From assembly GCF_000473245.1 (NCBI RefSeq), contig NC_022524.1:4240501-4304500 (forward strand): a DNA stretch of 64,000 nucleotides. Reading direction: 5' to 3'. Below, piece by piece: positions 1 through 8,301 of the stretch. Position 1 is the first letter of the stretch. Every line of letters begins with the position of its first letter. This stretch comes from Bacillus infantis NRRL B-14911 (lineage in GTDB: Bacteria > Bacillota > Bacilli > Bacillales > Cytobacillaceae). The notes beneath the pieces were generated by a model. That model was not told where the DNA came from. It made no database searches and worked only from the letters and a program-made list of their open reading frames with translations. The position numbers and the translations under genes are program-made.

Positions 1-893
1 ACAACATGCTCTGCCTTCTCATCCTGGATCAATGCAGACTCAGCCTCTTCTGAACGTTTGGCACTGATAAAATGCCAGGTATAATACACAATTTCTGCTT
101 CCGGGAAGGATAACTGGAAAGAATCTGCCAGCCTGGTGAAAAAAGCAGAGGCATACTCATATTCTTTCCGCAGTGCTATTTTTTCCATTTCGGCGGGCTC
201 AACGAAAACAGGCGCCCTCTGCCTGGTTCTTTTGATCATAATGAGTGCATGGACCACAAGGCTGTCGAGTGCTTCATCCGTAAACCGGATTGATTCATTG
301 TTCTGTATCTCTTTAAGCGCTTTGCGGACAATGTCAATTTCATACGGCTGGAAAAGGTCCAAAACTGGATTTTTGCCAATGCCGCCTGAAGGAATTAGCC
401 CGGACAGATGAGCCAGAGCATTCCGCTTATTGAGTTCCGTCCCTTCAATAAGATGTCCAAGCCGCTGCCTGGAAACAAGCAATAAGTCAAACCGCTCGAG
501 CCACTGGGCAATAACTTCAAGGTCCTTCTTGAGGGAAGCGTTAGGGACAAAATACCGTTCTGCCCAATATTTTAAAGTAATGGCATTCCCGCTTGTCAGA
601 AGCTGAAAAGCCATCTCAAACAATCGCTCTTCCATTGTTTTTGAATCATCCGAGAAAAGGCTCTGCAGTATTTCTGAACGTGCGGCCTCATCAATCTCAA
701 TGAAGATGCCAACTCCCGGCTTGCGGATGAGGTTTGTTCCTTCATACTGACCGAGGTAATCCTCGATCCGGTCCAAATCATTCCTGACCGTCTTCTCCAC
801 ACAGCCAAGCTGCCCGGACAAATCCTTTATCTGCAGAGCACCTTCCTCATGAAGAAGCAATATCCTCAGAAGCTCCTTTTGTCTATTTGTCAT
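1..893 (-). CDS. PRD-containing BglG/MtlR-type transcriptional regulator, C-terminus cut by window edge
   Basis: An open frame runs from an ATG at 893 leftward off the window, so only the N-terminal 297 or so residues are visible. The ATG follows an AGGTGG ribosome binding site. Residues about 5-60 form a helix-turn-helix (KDLSGQLGCVEKTVRNDLDRI region, typical HTH_11/Mga type). Residues about 175-285 look like a PRD domain, with conserved histidines in LVVHALIMIKR and YYTWHFISAKR; such histidines are phosphorylated by PTS proteins in this family. The HTH type suggests a DNA-binding activator rather than an RNA antiterminator, but the C-terminal EIIB/EIIA-like domains that would confirm this lie outside the window. 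No PTS gene is visible nearby, so the target is unknown. Confidence 0.85.
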   Translation of the reverse strand, partial: MTNRQKELLRILLLHEEGALQIKDLSGQLGCVEKTVRNDLDRIEDYLGQYEGTNLIRKPGVGIFIEIDEAARSEILQSLFSDDSKTMEERLFEMAFQLLTSGNAITLKYWAERYFVPNASLKKDLEVIAQWLERFDLLLVSRQRLGHLIEGTELNKRNALAHLSGLIPSGGIGKNPVLDLFQPYEIDIVRKALKEIQNNESIRFTDEALDSLVVHALIMIKRTRQRAPVFVEPAEMEKIALRKEYEYASAFFTRLADSFQLSFPEAEIVYYTWHFISAKRSEEAESALIQDEKAEHV

Positions 894-1034
894 GCTGCCA
901 CCTGCCAACTATTGAATAATTAAAAGTGTAGCCTCACTGGGTCGGGGAATCAAGACTTTATGGGTGTGGAGGATGTCTTAGTTTTTGAGCGAAAAAAAAA
1001 ACCTCTATAAGATTGGGCTGGGTGTAAGACACGA

Positions 1035-1064
1035 TTTGGGCCATGGGACCTGTCCCCCTGGCTC
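1035..1064 (+). repeat. Dispersed repeat family B, copy 1
   Basis: Contains GGGCCATGGGACCTGTCCC followed by a GGCTC tail. The same unit recurs at 58351-58378, and variants lie at 1126-1148 and 58312-58340. The core GGGAC-CT-GTCCC is self-complementary. Confidence 0.65.
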
Positions 1065-1073
1065 TTCCGGGCG

Positions 1074-1100
1074 AAAAAAAGCCCCTATCAGGATAGGGGC
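1074..1100 (-). terminator. Rho-independent terminator of manA
   Basis: GCCCCTATC and GATAGGGGC form a perfect stem at 1081-1100. On the minus strand it is followed by seven T residues (1074-1080). It lies 46 bp downstream of the manA stop codon. Confidence 0.85.
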
Positions 1101-1125
1101 ATAGGGGCTGGGCATAGTTTGCTTC

Positions 1126-1148
1126 AAGGGATCTGTCCCTCTGGCTCA
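1126..1148 (+). repeat. Dispersed repeat family B, copy 2, overlapping the manA stop
   Basis: A variant of the family B unit (AAGGGATCTGTCCCTCTGGC core). The final TCA of the unit (1146-1148) is the TGA stop codon of manA on the minus strand, so the repeat abuts and ends the gene. Confidence 0.6.
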
Positions 1149-2093
1149 TACATGGGACACAATAAGTTCGGCCTGGCCTTCGACTTCGTATTCTCCGAAG
1201 TCGGAAGGGAGAATGAAATGGTCTCCTCTGGTAAAAGCATATTCTTTTCCATCTGCCTTCAGGACGCCGCTGCCGTTCAGCACACTGCCCAAAAGGAATG
1301 GTTTGTCCTGTGCAAAGCTCGCCTTGCCATTGATGTTCCATTTGTAGACCGTAAAGTACTCTGCTTCAACGAACTTCGTGACCTCGGCTTCTCCTTGCTT
1401 TTTCACAGACGGCTCAACACGTGTGGACTGATGCGGGATAGCAGTGACCGCAATTGACTTATCAATATGCAGCTCACGTGTATTTCCTTCAGCGTCCTTC
1501 CGGTCATAGTCGTACACACGGTAGGTTGTGTCAGAGCTCTGCTGCGTCTCAAGAATCAGCGTGCCTTTGCAAAGCGCATGGATAGTCCCGCTCGGTACAT
1601 AGAAAAAGTCGCCCGGCTTTACAGACACACGGCGCAGAAGCTCATTCCACTCGCCCTTTTCAACACGCTCTACAAACTCTTCCTTTGTCTGGGCCGTATG
1701 GCCGAAAATCAGCTCGGCATCCTCATCACAGTCAATGATGTACCAGCACTCCGTCTTGCCCAATTCGCCATTCTCATGCTCTTTCGCATAAGAATCATTC
1801 GGATGGACCTGAACCGATAAATCAGCATTCGCATCAAGGATTTTTGTCAGCAAAGGAAAAACCGGCGAAGAGTAGTTTCCGAACAGCTCGCGGTTGTTTT
1901 CCCACAGCTCCCCGATCGTCCTGCCGGCATACTCCCCATTCTTTACTGTGCTCTGCCCGTTCGGATGGCCGGAAATTGCCCAGCATTCTCCTGTATGGTC
2001 AGAAGGAATGGAGTAATCAAAAACATCCCTCAACGCCGTCCCGCCCCATATGCGCTCCTGAAAAACAGGCTCTAAAAATAAAGGTTCCTTCAT
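1146..2093 (-). CDS. manA: Mannose-6-phosphate isomerase, class I
   Basis: Catalyses mannose-6-phosphate to fructose-6-phosphate conversion in the cytoplasm. The 315-residue length fits the Bacillus family. The zinc-site motif QVHPND is at about residues 95-100, the following Glu is in GKTECWYI, and the second His is in VPSGTIHAL near residue 172. The frame is open upstream to 2183, but the ATG at 2093 is preceded by AGGAGG at good spacing and begins the family-conserved MKEPLFLEPVFQERIWGG sequence. It stands alone, with a strong terminator at 1074-1100; its stop codon lies within a family B repeat. Mannose units released by the GH38 enzyme at 48317 could enter metabolism through ManA after phosphorylation (inference). 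Confidence 0.95.
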   Translation of the reverse strand: MKEPLFLEPVFQERIWGGTALRDVFDYSIPSDHTGECWAISGHPNGQSTVKNGEYAGRTIGELWENNRELFGNYSSPVFPLLTKILDANADLSVQVHPNDSYAKEHENGELGKTECWYIIDCDEDAELIFGHTAQTKEEFVERVEKGEWNELLRRVSVKPGDFFYVPSGTIHALCKGTLILETQQSSDTTYRVYDYDRKDAEGNTRELHIDKSIAVTAIPHQSTRVEPSVKKQGEAEVTKFVEAEYFTVYKWNINGKASFAQDKPFLLGSVLNGSGVLKADGKEYAFTRGDHFILPSDFGEYEVEGQAELIVSHV

Positions 2094-2282
2094 GATGTAA
2101 AGCCTCCTATGTAAATGGTAGTAGATTCCTGTTCGATTGTAACTTGAAATGGGGATGTTCACAAGCGGGAGAAAAAGGACCACGGTTTCCCATTAGCCCT
2201 ATATATTGAATAAGGGTAAATACATCTTCTTCATTTTTCCCCGTACTTCACTTCAACTAGTAAACTTTCATCTCAGCGTAAG

Positions 2283-2308
2283 AAAAAGGGACAGCAGCCC
2301 GCAGCCCC
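2283..2308 (-). terminator. Possible terminator of the 2362-2853 lipoprotein gene
   Basis: On the minus strand an imperfect GGGGCTG/CTGTCCC stem (one G-U pair, one mismatch) is followed by TTTTTCTT. It lies just beyond the family A repeat downstream of the lipoprotein gene. The stem is weak, so this is tentative. Confidence 0.4.
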
Positions 2309-2311
2309 TTC

Positions 2312-2358
2312 GTGAAACAACTGTGTGAAACAAGAATTTTCGGGAGGTGCCTGTCACC
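2312..2358 (+). repeat. Dispersed repeat family A, copy 1
   Basis: Two GTGAAACAA direct repeats, then CGGGAGG, then the imperfect hairpin box GGTGCCTGTCACC. The copy ends 3 bp from the stop codon of the minus-strand lipoprotein gene. Ten further copies occur in the window, all in this orientation. Confidence 0.85.
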
Positions 2359-2361
2359 TTT

Positions 2362-2853
2362 CTATGTACTAAGCTCCTCAAAAGTATCCCACTTCACTAC
2401 TTCCTCATACTCCTCACCATCAATCATGTAAGTAACCTTCGCCGCCCTGCTTTCATCCTCCTTCATCTCATCAAGCAGAATTTTTGCAACAACCCTGCTC
2501 TCTCCCTGGACTTTAAATCCAGTAATATCTTTGATTTTCCCGATATTGCGGTCTCCCGAATATAACCCCATTTCTTTCAAAGGATCGGCACCGTAAAATA
2601 CATAGGCAATCCCATCTTCATCAACAGTTACAGGCGCACCATCTTCTTTAACTAATTCAATAGAAGCAATGATTGCCGGCTCATCCCCTGTCCATTCAAT
2701 TGGCAGAACCATATAGTAGCTTTCACCAGATTCCATTGAATCAGCATACAGATTACCGAACATAAATTCACCATCATCTTTGGTTTCCGGCTCACTGCAG
2801 GCAGTCAGGAACAAAGCCAGAAGTATAATTGCTATTACCCTTAGAGTTTTCAT
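2362..2853 (-). CDS. Small lipoprotein of unknown function
   Basis: A 163-residue protein with a type II signal peptide: MKTLRVIAIILLALFLTAC, cleavage before Cys19. The mature part is acidic (EPETKDDGEFMFGN onward) and probably sits outside the membrane. It contains no domain I recognise. Two adjacent ATG codons follow AAGAGGAGG; the second (2853) has better spacing and gives a clean signal peptide. An upstream TTG at 2901 would add a non-signal extension. It is a single-gene unit; a perfect 20-bp palindrome lies about 130 bp upstream. Confidence 0.75.
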   Translation of the reverse strand: MKTLRVIAIILLALFLTACSEPETKDDGEFMFGNLYADSMESGESYYMVLPIEWTGDEPAIIASIELVKEDGAPVTVDEDGIAYVFYGADPLKEMGLYSGDRNIGKIKDITGFKVQGESRVVAKILLDEMKEDESRAAKVTYMIDGEEYEEVVKWDTFEELST

Positions 2854-2980
2854 CATCAGCCTCCTCTTCGTGATCCCGCTTCCAAACACCTCTCTTTGCA
2901 AAAATAGATTCCTGTCATAAGTTCTAGGTTGCCGGTCCTTTACTTAACAGAAACCGCATGGCAGAAGGAACAAATCCTTA

Positions 2981-3000
2981 TTAATCAAACGTTTGATTAA
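2981..3000. promoter_or_regulatory. Perfect 20-bp palindrome, candidate operator
   Basis: TTAATCAAACGTTTGATTAA is an uninterrupted perfect palindrome in the 417-bp gap between the divergent genes starting at 2853 and 3271. Size and symmetry resemble TetR/AcrR-family operators, but no such regulator is encoded nearby. The rest of the gap is AT-rich; apart from the repeat at 3207-3252 nothing else stands out. Confidence 0.5.
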
Positions 3001-3206
3001 TATATTTATAGCCTGTTTGCTTTCTAGAGAAACACACAAAGGTCGATGTCAAGATTGGTTTGAGCCCTTTCCCTAATGAATGAAACGCTAATCCCATGTA
3101 CATTTTTTACCATATTGGTATAAAATCAAGTAAGAACATTTAAATTGAGAGTTTGTATCGGAAATATCATTATTATTGGGTGAAGTCTCTTATACTTCAC
3201 CTCTTC

Positions 3207-3252
3207 GTGGAACAAATTGTGAAACAAGATTATTCGGGTGGTGCCTGTCACC
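3207..3252 (+). repeat. Dispersed repeat family A, copy 2
   Basis: Full unit (GTGGAACAA, GTGAAACAAGA, CGGGTGG, GGTGCCTGTCACC). Unlike most copies it lies upstream of a plus-strand gene, ending 18 bp before its start codon, so it would be in the 5' leader. Confidence 0.85.
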
Positions 3253-3270
3253 TAGAAAGTAGGGTAAGTA

Positions 3271-4581
3271 ATGTCTTTTCTTAAAAACGTCTTTAATGTC
3301 TTAACAGACAAGCGGGATATAAAAGAACCTGAAATTTATAAGCATTTCAATGAAAAATCTGTCACCATCTCACGTCTGACCGAGCTGGCAGAAAGCAATG
3401 ATCCAAACATCGACCTGAAAAAAGTGGAAAACCACTTAAAGTTATTCACCATCGGCCAAACAGGAGAAAAAAACGTCCTGTTTGAACTCCAGCACTCTAT
3501 GCTGCCGCTGGTCATCCTGCATGATGTATATCTGGAGTATGGTGATTATGCTGCTCAATTGGATTTTATTGTTATTACACATAAGTTCATAATGGTTTTA
3601 GAAGTGAAGAAGATGTTTGGCAATATACATATTACTGATAAAGGGGAATTCCAAAGAGTAATTACGAAGAACAACAGGATCATTAACAAAGAAGGGATGT
3701 ACAGCCCGATCAACCAAGTCGAACGGCATATGGGAATCCTGGAAAAACTCCTGAAAGATGACGGTGCTATAAAAAATTGTCCCGTTACCTATGCTGTTAC
3801 TTTTGCAAATTCCAAAACTATTTTGGATATCGCTAAGAATGCGCCGGCAAATATACAATCAAAGGTCATCCGCCATGACCAAATCAAAACTTTCATTCAA
3901 AATGAGCTGGAGAAAAAATCGCCTGTATTCATGACAGATCAACTCGTCTATGGGATCGCGGATACTATTCTGAAATACAGTAAAGAAAAGCAATTCAACA
4001 AAGAAGATTATTTGCTGCAAACATCTCTAGCGACTCAAAAGGAAATATCAAACGCTGCCTCTGTCCCAGCTGTAAATCAAAATGATAAGGATAGCATCTT
4101 AAAAAAATCTCTAACTGAATATCGTCTTAACCGTTCAAGAGAATTGAATATAAAACCTTACTATATTTACACTAATAAAATGCTGGATGAGCTCTTGGAG
4201 AAAAAGCCTATGACCATTGAGCATTTGTTAGAGATTGAAGGGTTTAGCCAGAAAAAAGCGGAGGACTACGGAAAGGATCTATTGGCGATCATTAGCGGAC
4301 AATCGCCAGAATCACGCTTTCCGAAGAAGCAGCACACCAAACATATCCGGAATAACCCACCAAATGAAAAAGAAATCCGCTCTGCTTTAACCGCATTTAG
4401 AACGAGCCATTCAAAAAAGCTCAATGTAAAACCGTATTATATCTTTACTAACAATACACTAGAGGCAATTTTAATTAAGAGACCTGGTACTATGAGTGAC
4501 CTTTTAAGCATAGAAGGCATAGGGCCAAAGAAAGCCGGGGAGTTTGGGCAGGAACTGCTGGATATAATAAAGGGAAATTAA
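3271..4581 (+). CDS. NERD-domain nuclease-like protein with two C-terminal HRDC domains
   Basis: 436 residues. Residues about 58-170 are a NERD domain, a predicted PD-(D/E)xK nuclease fold: Glu66 in TGEKNVLFEL, Asp98 in QLDFIVI, and the Glu111-x-Lys113 pair in VLEVKK match the catalytic pattern. Two HRDC repeats follow at about 272-340 and 362-432, each with the PYYI(Y/F)TN block and an IEG(F/I)-x-x-KKA block; HRDC domains bind nucleic acid in RecQ-type helicases. Together these suggest a DNA-processing role, but no substrate is known. The ATG at 3271 has a modest AGGG ribosome binding site. It is transcribed alone on the plus strand and ends at a strong terminator. Confidence 0.8.
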   Translation: MSFLKNVFNVLTDKRDIKEPEIYKHFNEKSVTISRLTELAESNDPNIDLKKVENHLKLFTIGQTGEKNVLFELQHSMLPLVILHDVYLEYGDYAAQLDFIVITHKFIMVLEVKKMFGNIHITDKGEFQRVITKNNRIINKEGMYSPINQVERHMGILEKLLKDDGAIKNCPVTYAVTFANSKTILDIAKNAPANIQSKVIRHDQIKTFIQNELEKKSPVFMTDQLVYGIADTILKYSKEKQFNKEDYLLQTSLATQKEISNAASVPAVNQNDKDSILKKSLTEYRLNRSRELNIKPYYIYTNKMLDELLEKKPMTIEHLLEIEGFSQKKAEDYGKDLLAIISGQSPESRFPKKQHTKHIRNNPPNEKEIRSALTAFRTSHSKKLNVKPYYIFTNNTLEAILIKRPGTMSDLLSIEGIGPKKAGEFGQELLDIIKGN

Positions 4582-4582
4582 C

Positions 4583-4605
4583 AGGAGGGGAGCTGCTCCC
4601 CTCCT
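4583..4605 (+). terminator. Rho-independent terminator of the NERD-HRDC gene
   Basis: AGGAGGGGAG and CTCCCCTCCT form a perfect 10-bp stem with a 3-nt loop, followed by ATTTATTTA. It begins 2 bp after the stop codon. Confidence 0.85.
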
Positions 4606-4636
4606 ATTTATTTAGTTAAAATCTGCTTCTCCCAAC

Positions 4637-4682
4637 GTGAAACAAATTGTGAAACAAGATTTTTCGGTAGGTACCTGTCACC
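4637..4682 (+). repeat. Dispersed repeat family A, copy 3
   Basis: A slightly diverged unit: the box reads GGTACCTGTCACC instead of GGTGCCTGTCACC. It lies between the terminator at 4583-4605 and the plus-strand gene at 4755. Confidence 0.8.
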
Positions 4683-4754
4683 ATGTTTAACTATCTCAAA
4701 GTGTGGTAAAAACTGAGTTAAGGCTTATTTTAGAATTGAGGGGTACGAATACAT

Positions 4755-5639
4755 ATGAATTCAAATGCTTTTTCTTACAGCAAGTTCATGAATTTTGACG
4801 AAGCGGCGGACAGCATCCTACGAATGATGAGCAGGATTTTAAATATAAATACACTTTTCATTGCTAAAAATGATCAAAGGACAAATGAGATTGTTAAGGT
4901 TGTTAATCATGGGGATACTTTGCTGAGGGAAGGAGATACTCTTCCTTTTGAAGAGACTTTTTGCAAGCTGAGTGTGGATCATGGCGAAAAGGTCCTGTTC
5001 ATTCCAGATATTACAAAAAGCGATTTATCAAACGCACTTAATGTGACCCGGAATTTAGGAAGCGGCAGCTTTGTAGGCCTTCCTATTTTTTATGAAGATG
5101 GAAGGAATTATGGGACCATCTGCGGACTGGATACGGAAACCTTTGAACTCACTGAAGAACATGTGGAGCTGTTTGAGACCATGAGCTCTCTGCTCTCCTA
5201 TGTACTGGAGCTCGATGACGCGAACAGGCAGATTCAAACACTGTCAGCACCGCTCGTCCCGATCACTACAGGAGTGGCCATCCTTCCGATCATCGGCAAT
5301 ATCAATGAATTCCGGCTGGAAACCATCATAGAATTGGCCCTCACCAAGAGCGAGAGCCTGTCACTGGAGTATCTAATCATTGATCTGTCAGGGATTCTCC
5401 AAATCAACGATATGGTGAGCTCGTCCCTTTTAAAAGTTGCCAATATGCTGAGTCTGATTGGAGTAACCCCCATACTTACCGGTATCAGGCCGGACTTGGC
5501 GTTAAACGCAATCAGCACAAATATAGATTTGAAATCAGTAAAAACCGAGGCCAGCCTGGAAAGTGCTTTGAAGACGATTGGGTTTACACTGAGCAGAGAT
5601 GAAGGGGCCGGCTCATCCTCCCGCTCCCTTTTTAGGTGA
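4755..5639 (+). CDS. GAF-STAS protein, RsbR-like stressosome component
   Basis: 294 residues. Residues about 10-155 form a GAF sensory domain. After a short linker, residues about 165-280 form a STAS domain with IDLSGILQINDM and PILTGIRPDLA. In RsbR paralogues the corresponding positions (DITG and ITGIRP) carry the phosphorylated threonines; here the first is a Ser and the second a Thr. The architecture is that of RsbR paralogues, with GAF replacing the globin-like or LOV sensor. The ligand of the GAF domain is unknown. No rsbS, rsbT or rsbU is nearby, so it is an orphan. The ATG at 4755 follows GAGGGG at a long 11-nt spacing. It converges on the protease operon across the terminator at 5662-5692. 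Confidence 0.8.
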   Translation: MNSNAFSYSKFMNFDEAADSILRMMSRILNINTLFIAKNDQRTNEIVKVVNHGDTLLREGDTLPFEETFCKLSVDHGEKVLFIPDITKSDLSNALNVTRNLGSGSFVGLPIFYEDGRNYGTICGLDTETFELTEEHVELFETMSSLLSYVLELDDANRQIQTLSAPLVPITTGVAILPIIGNINEFRLETIIELALTKSESLSLEYLIIDLSGILQINDMVSSSLLKVANMLSLIGVTPILTGIRPDLALNAISTNIDLKSVKTEASLESALKTIGFTLSRDEGAGSSSRSLFR

Positions 5640-5661
5640 AATGTATTAATGCTCATAAAGC

Positions 5662-5692
5662 CAGAGGGGGACAGGAGCGTTGTCCCCTCCGG
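5662..5692. terminator. Convergent stem-loop between the GAF-STAS gene and the protease operon
   Basis: GAGGGGGACA pairs with TGTCCCCTC across a short loop. It is related in sequence to repeat family B (GGGACA/TGTCCC) and sits in the 98-bp gap between two convergent stop codons. No clear T-run follows, so termination is inferred from position. Confidence 0.5.
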
Positions 5693-5737
5693 CCAGATGG
5701 GGCTGCTTTTAATCGAGGTTAAGACCCTTCCCATACA

Positions 5738-6874
5738 TTACTCTATTCTCTCACCTTTACCTGAAATAAGTTTTAGCTGATCATTTTCGTAACCGATATT
5801 GTAGGTGAGTTTGTATTTGCTGTAGACGGTTCCTCCGTCTTTTCTCTCATCAGCAGAGATGATCGCGACTGCAGTTGCATTATCACCATCAGTGCTGGCG
5901 GTGATATCGTCAATAGAAACTGACTCTGTGTTCAAGTAACCCTCCCGAAATTTCTCATAGGTGATGGAGGATTGCCAGCTGCTTCCGATCAGGGAGTAGG
6001 CGGTAACATAGTCTCCCTGGTTAAGGCAGTCGTAAAAATATTCAACAAGGTATGATGCATAATCACCGATTGAGTATTCTTCCTCCTCATAGCTATACTG
6101 GTCTGTTGCAATGGCAACATCGGCGACATTGGTCATTGGGGACTTGGACCAGCCTTCAATAAGCGGCAGAATACTGTTAATTGGGATGCTGAATCCAATG
6201 CTGCCCTCGTCCATCCCGGCTGAGTTGATGCCCAGAACCTCCCCGGTCTTGCTGTCAATCAGAGGGCCTCCGCTATTGCCATGAGCAATCGGGGCAGATA
6301 TTTGGTAAACATCCTCATATTTGAAAGGCTCCAGCACAAAATCCCGGTCCACGCCGCTGATAATTCCAGTGGTTACTGTGTTCTCCAGTCCAAGCGGGGT
6401 GCCAAGTGCCAGGACTTCATCCCCAACCTCGCCTTTACGGTCGCGGGCGATTTTAAGAGGGTCTGTCCCTACAAGACCCTGCACCCGGACAAGACCAACA
6501 TCTGTCTCACTGCTTACGCCGATCACGACTCCGGAAAATTCACGTGAATCTGAGGTTTTCACCTTCACATTACTGGCATTCGCCACTACATGGGCGTTTG
6601 TCACAATGTCACCTTTGTCGTTATAGAGAAAGCCTGATCCTAATGAACCGTCCTCCAGTTCTATTTTTACAACCAGCTTTTGCGTTTGATGGATGATTCC
6701 TTTCAAGTCTTCCGGTGTCTCTGTCACCTTGGATGCAGCTGGATCCGCTTTAGCCACAAGGCCAGATGGGACCGTGAGTTTTTTGGGCATCGAATCTTTC
6801 AAATAATAATAGCCGTATATGCCGCCGCCCCAAATCAGAACAACGGAAGATATGCTGATAATCCATTTTTTCAC
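5738..6874 (-). CDS. Membrane-anchored trypsin-like (HtrA/S1C type) serine protease without PDZ domain
   Basis: 378 residues. An N-terminal transmembrane anchor (about 5-25) places the rest outside the cell. Residues about 60-245 are a trypsin-like fold with the full triad: His95 in TNAHVV, Asp125 in ETDVGLVRV, Ser201 in GNSGGPL. HtrA, HtrB and YyxA of Bacillus carry a PDZ domain after the protease; here there is none. Instead residues about 270-375 (from EEEEYSIGDY) form an alpha+beta domain that looks like a small NTF2-like or TcaA-type extracellular module. The start is a GTG after GAGGGTG. It is the second gene of an operon, 12 bp behind the zinc-ribbon gene. Confidence 0.85.
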   Translation of the reverse strand: MKKWIISISSVVLIWGGGIYGYYYLKDSMPKKLTVPSGLVAKADPAASKVTETPEDLKGIIHQTQKLVVKIELEDGSLGSGFLYNDKGDIVTNAHVVANASNVKVKTSDSREFSGVVIGVSSETDVGLVRVQGLVGTDPLKIARDRKGEVGDEVLALGTPLGLENTVTTGIISGVDRDFVLEPFKYEDVYQISAPIAHGNSGGPLIDSKTGEVLGINSAGMDEGSIGFSIPINSILPLIEGWSKSPMTNVADVAIATDQYSYEEEEYSIGDYASYLVEYFYDCLNQGDYVTAYSLIGSSWQSSITYEKFREGYLNTESVSIDDITASTDGDNATAVAIISADERKDGGTVYSKYKLTYNIGYENDQLKLISGKGERIE

Positions 6875-6886
6875 ATTTTCACCCTC

Positions 6887-8158
6887 TTAATTTAGATACC
6901 AGGTTATATTGTCTATATCTACAGTCGCATCTTGGTAGATTCCATAATAAATGTCATCAAAGGAGCCCGACTCTCCCGGCTCTAAATAATACGGATAGAC
7001 AGTGACAGATCCATCAGTAATATAGCTGTTGTCTGCATCGTAAACTGAGTAGTAGATTGTCACAGAGCTGATGGAAGCCGTCGCAGTGTTCTTCACCTCG
7101 CCAGTTACATAGAGATCTCCATACTCATCAACTTCAGCTGTCACGCCTAGAACCTCTACTGCAGCAGTCCGGTTTTTTAAGTCCTCCTGCGCTGCAGCTT
7201 CCATGGCCTGTTCAATCCGCTGCTGCTCCGCCTGTTCAAAAGCTGATCTTTCCTGCTCGACCCTGTCCCTGAATGCCAAAAGCTTCTTGTCATTTGTGGC
7301 ATACTCCAAACCTTTATCGATAATGGAAAAAGCGTCTGTGAACTGTTTTCCTTTTAATTTCCCTTCGGCATCATCTGTACTGATTTGGATGATTTTATTT
7401 AATATCTCTGTCTTGACCGGGGTAGCTTCTTTTTCCGGTAATGTAGCCAATATACTCAATTTTCCTGCCAGCTCATCCACTGTCTTTAGTCCGTTCAATT
7501 CCTTCTTTATTGTACCGACAGCAATCTGGACTTCTTTTTCTTCCACCTTAGCTTTAAAAGGCTCAAAAAGAGGGCTTTCTGAGTCGTTTATTTTGCTCTT
7601 TAAACTAGCCAGGCCTTTTGAAGCTGCATTAAACTCTGTTTTTTTAATTTTGCTGCTTGCTGTATCAAGGATTCCTTCTAGTTCTAAAGCCAAATTAACC
7701 AAATCAAGGTTACCCTTGAGAGCCGTATATTCAGGACGCTTGGAAATTCCTTCTTCCAGCAGCTTTTTAGAAGCTTCATAGTCTCCCTTCAAAGCCGTTT
7801 CCTCAGCCGACTTCATTATGCCCAGAACCTCCGCGTTAACTTCTTTTTCCTGAAAATAATAGTAGGAGAGTCCAATAGCGGCTATCAGGATGCTGACCAG
7901 AGGAAGGGCAAACGGAAGGGCACTCTTAAAGGTAGTACGCTTTCGTTCGGAGCGGGACTCTGCCCCATTTACAGGTGTATCCATATTAGCTTCATCTATA
8001 GGATATGTATGCTTTTTTGAGAGACTCTCATCAGCAGCCGCCTGCCCACTGCCGTTCCCATCCTTCATTTCTTCCTTCGGCCTGGCTACAGGAGCGCCGC
8101 ATTTTGTACAAAACCGGGAGTCGGCTGCCAGCTTTTCTCCGCATTGATTACAGAACAT
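6887..8158 (-). CDS. Zinc-ribbon membrane protein with C-terminal FxLYD domain
   Basis: 423 residues. An N-terminal zinc ribbon (CNQC at 3-6, CTKC at about 17-20) is followed by a polar linker, one transmembrane helix at about 81-101, and a long helical, lysine- and glutamate-rich region (about 105-330) with repeated ALKGDYEASKKLLEEG-like segments. A beta-rich FxLYD-type domain (VTGEVKNTATASISSVTIYY) forms the end. The layout resembles TcaA-like cell-envelope proteins: ribbon inside, helical and FxLYD parts outside. It is cotranscribed with the protease downstream, so the two probably act together in envelope quality control or sensing (inference). The ATG at 8158 follows AAAGGGTGAT. Confidence 0.75.
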   Translation of the reverse strand: MFCNQCGEKLAADSRFCTKCGAPVARPKEEMKDGNGSGQAAADESLSKKHTYPIDEANMDTPVNGAESRSERKRTTFKSALPFALPLVSILIAAIGLSYYYFQEKEVNAEVLGIMKSAEETALKGDYEASKKLLEEGISKRPEYTALKGNLDLVNLALELEGILDTASSKIKKTEFNAASKGLASLKSKINDSESPLFEPFKAKVEEKEVQIAVGTIKKELNGLKTVDELAGKLSILATLPEKEATPVKTEILNKIIQISTDDAEGKLKGKQFTDAFSIIDKGLEYATNDKKLLAFRDRVEQERSAFEQAEQQRIEQAMEAAAQEDLKNRTAAVEVLGVTAEVDEYGDLYVTGEVKNTATASISSVTIYYSVYDADNSYITDGSVTVYPYYLEPGESGSFDDIYYGIYQDATVDIDNITWYLN

Positions 8159-8249
8159 CCAATATCACCCTTTCTGGTTAAATAGTACCAGATTTACACA
8201 GGATGATTCTACCACTTCTGAAAATAAATATTGAAGAACCCGGCACCTA

Positions 8250-8281
8250 AAAAAAGAAAGGGACAGTAAAATCTGTCCCCT
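8250..8281 (-). terminator. Terminator of the PadR-DUF2812 operon
   Basis: GGGACAG and CTGTCCC form a 7-bp stem with loop TAAAAT. On the minus strand it is followed by TTTCTTTTTTT. The stem shares its core with repeat family B. Confidence 0.75.
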
Positions 8282-8301
8282 CCGGCCCCTGCCGCAATCT
8301 T

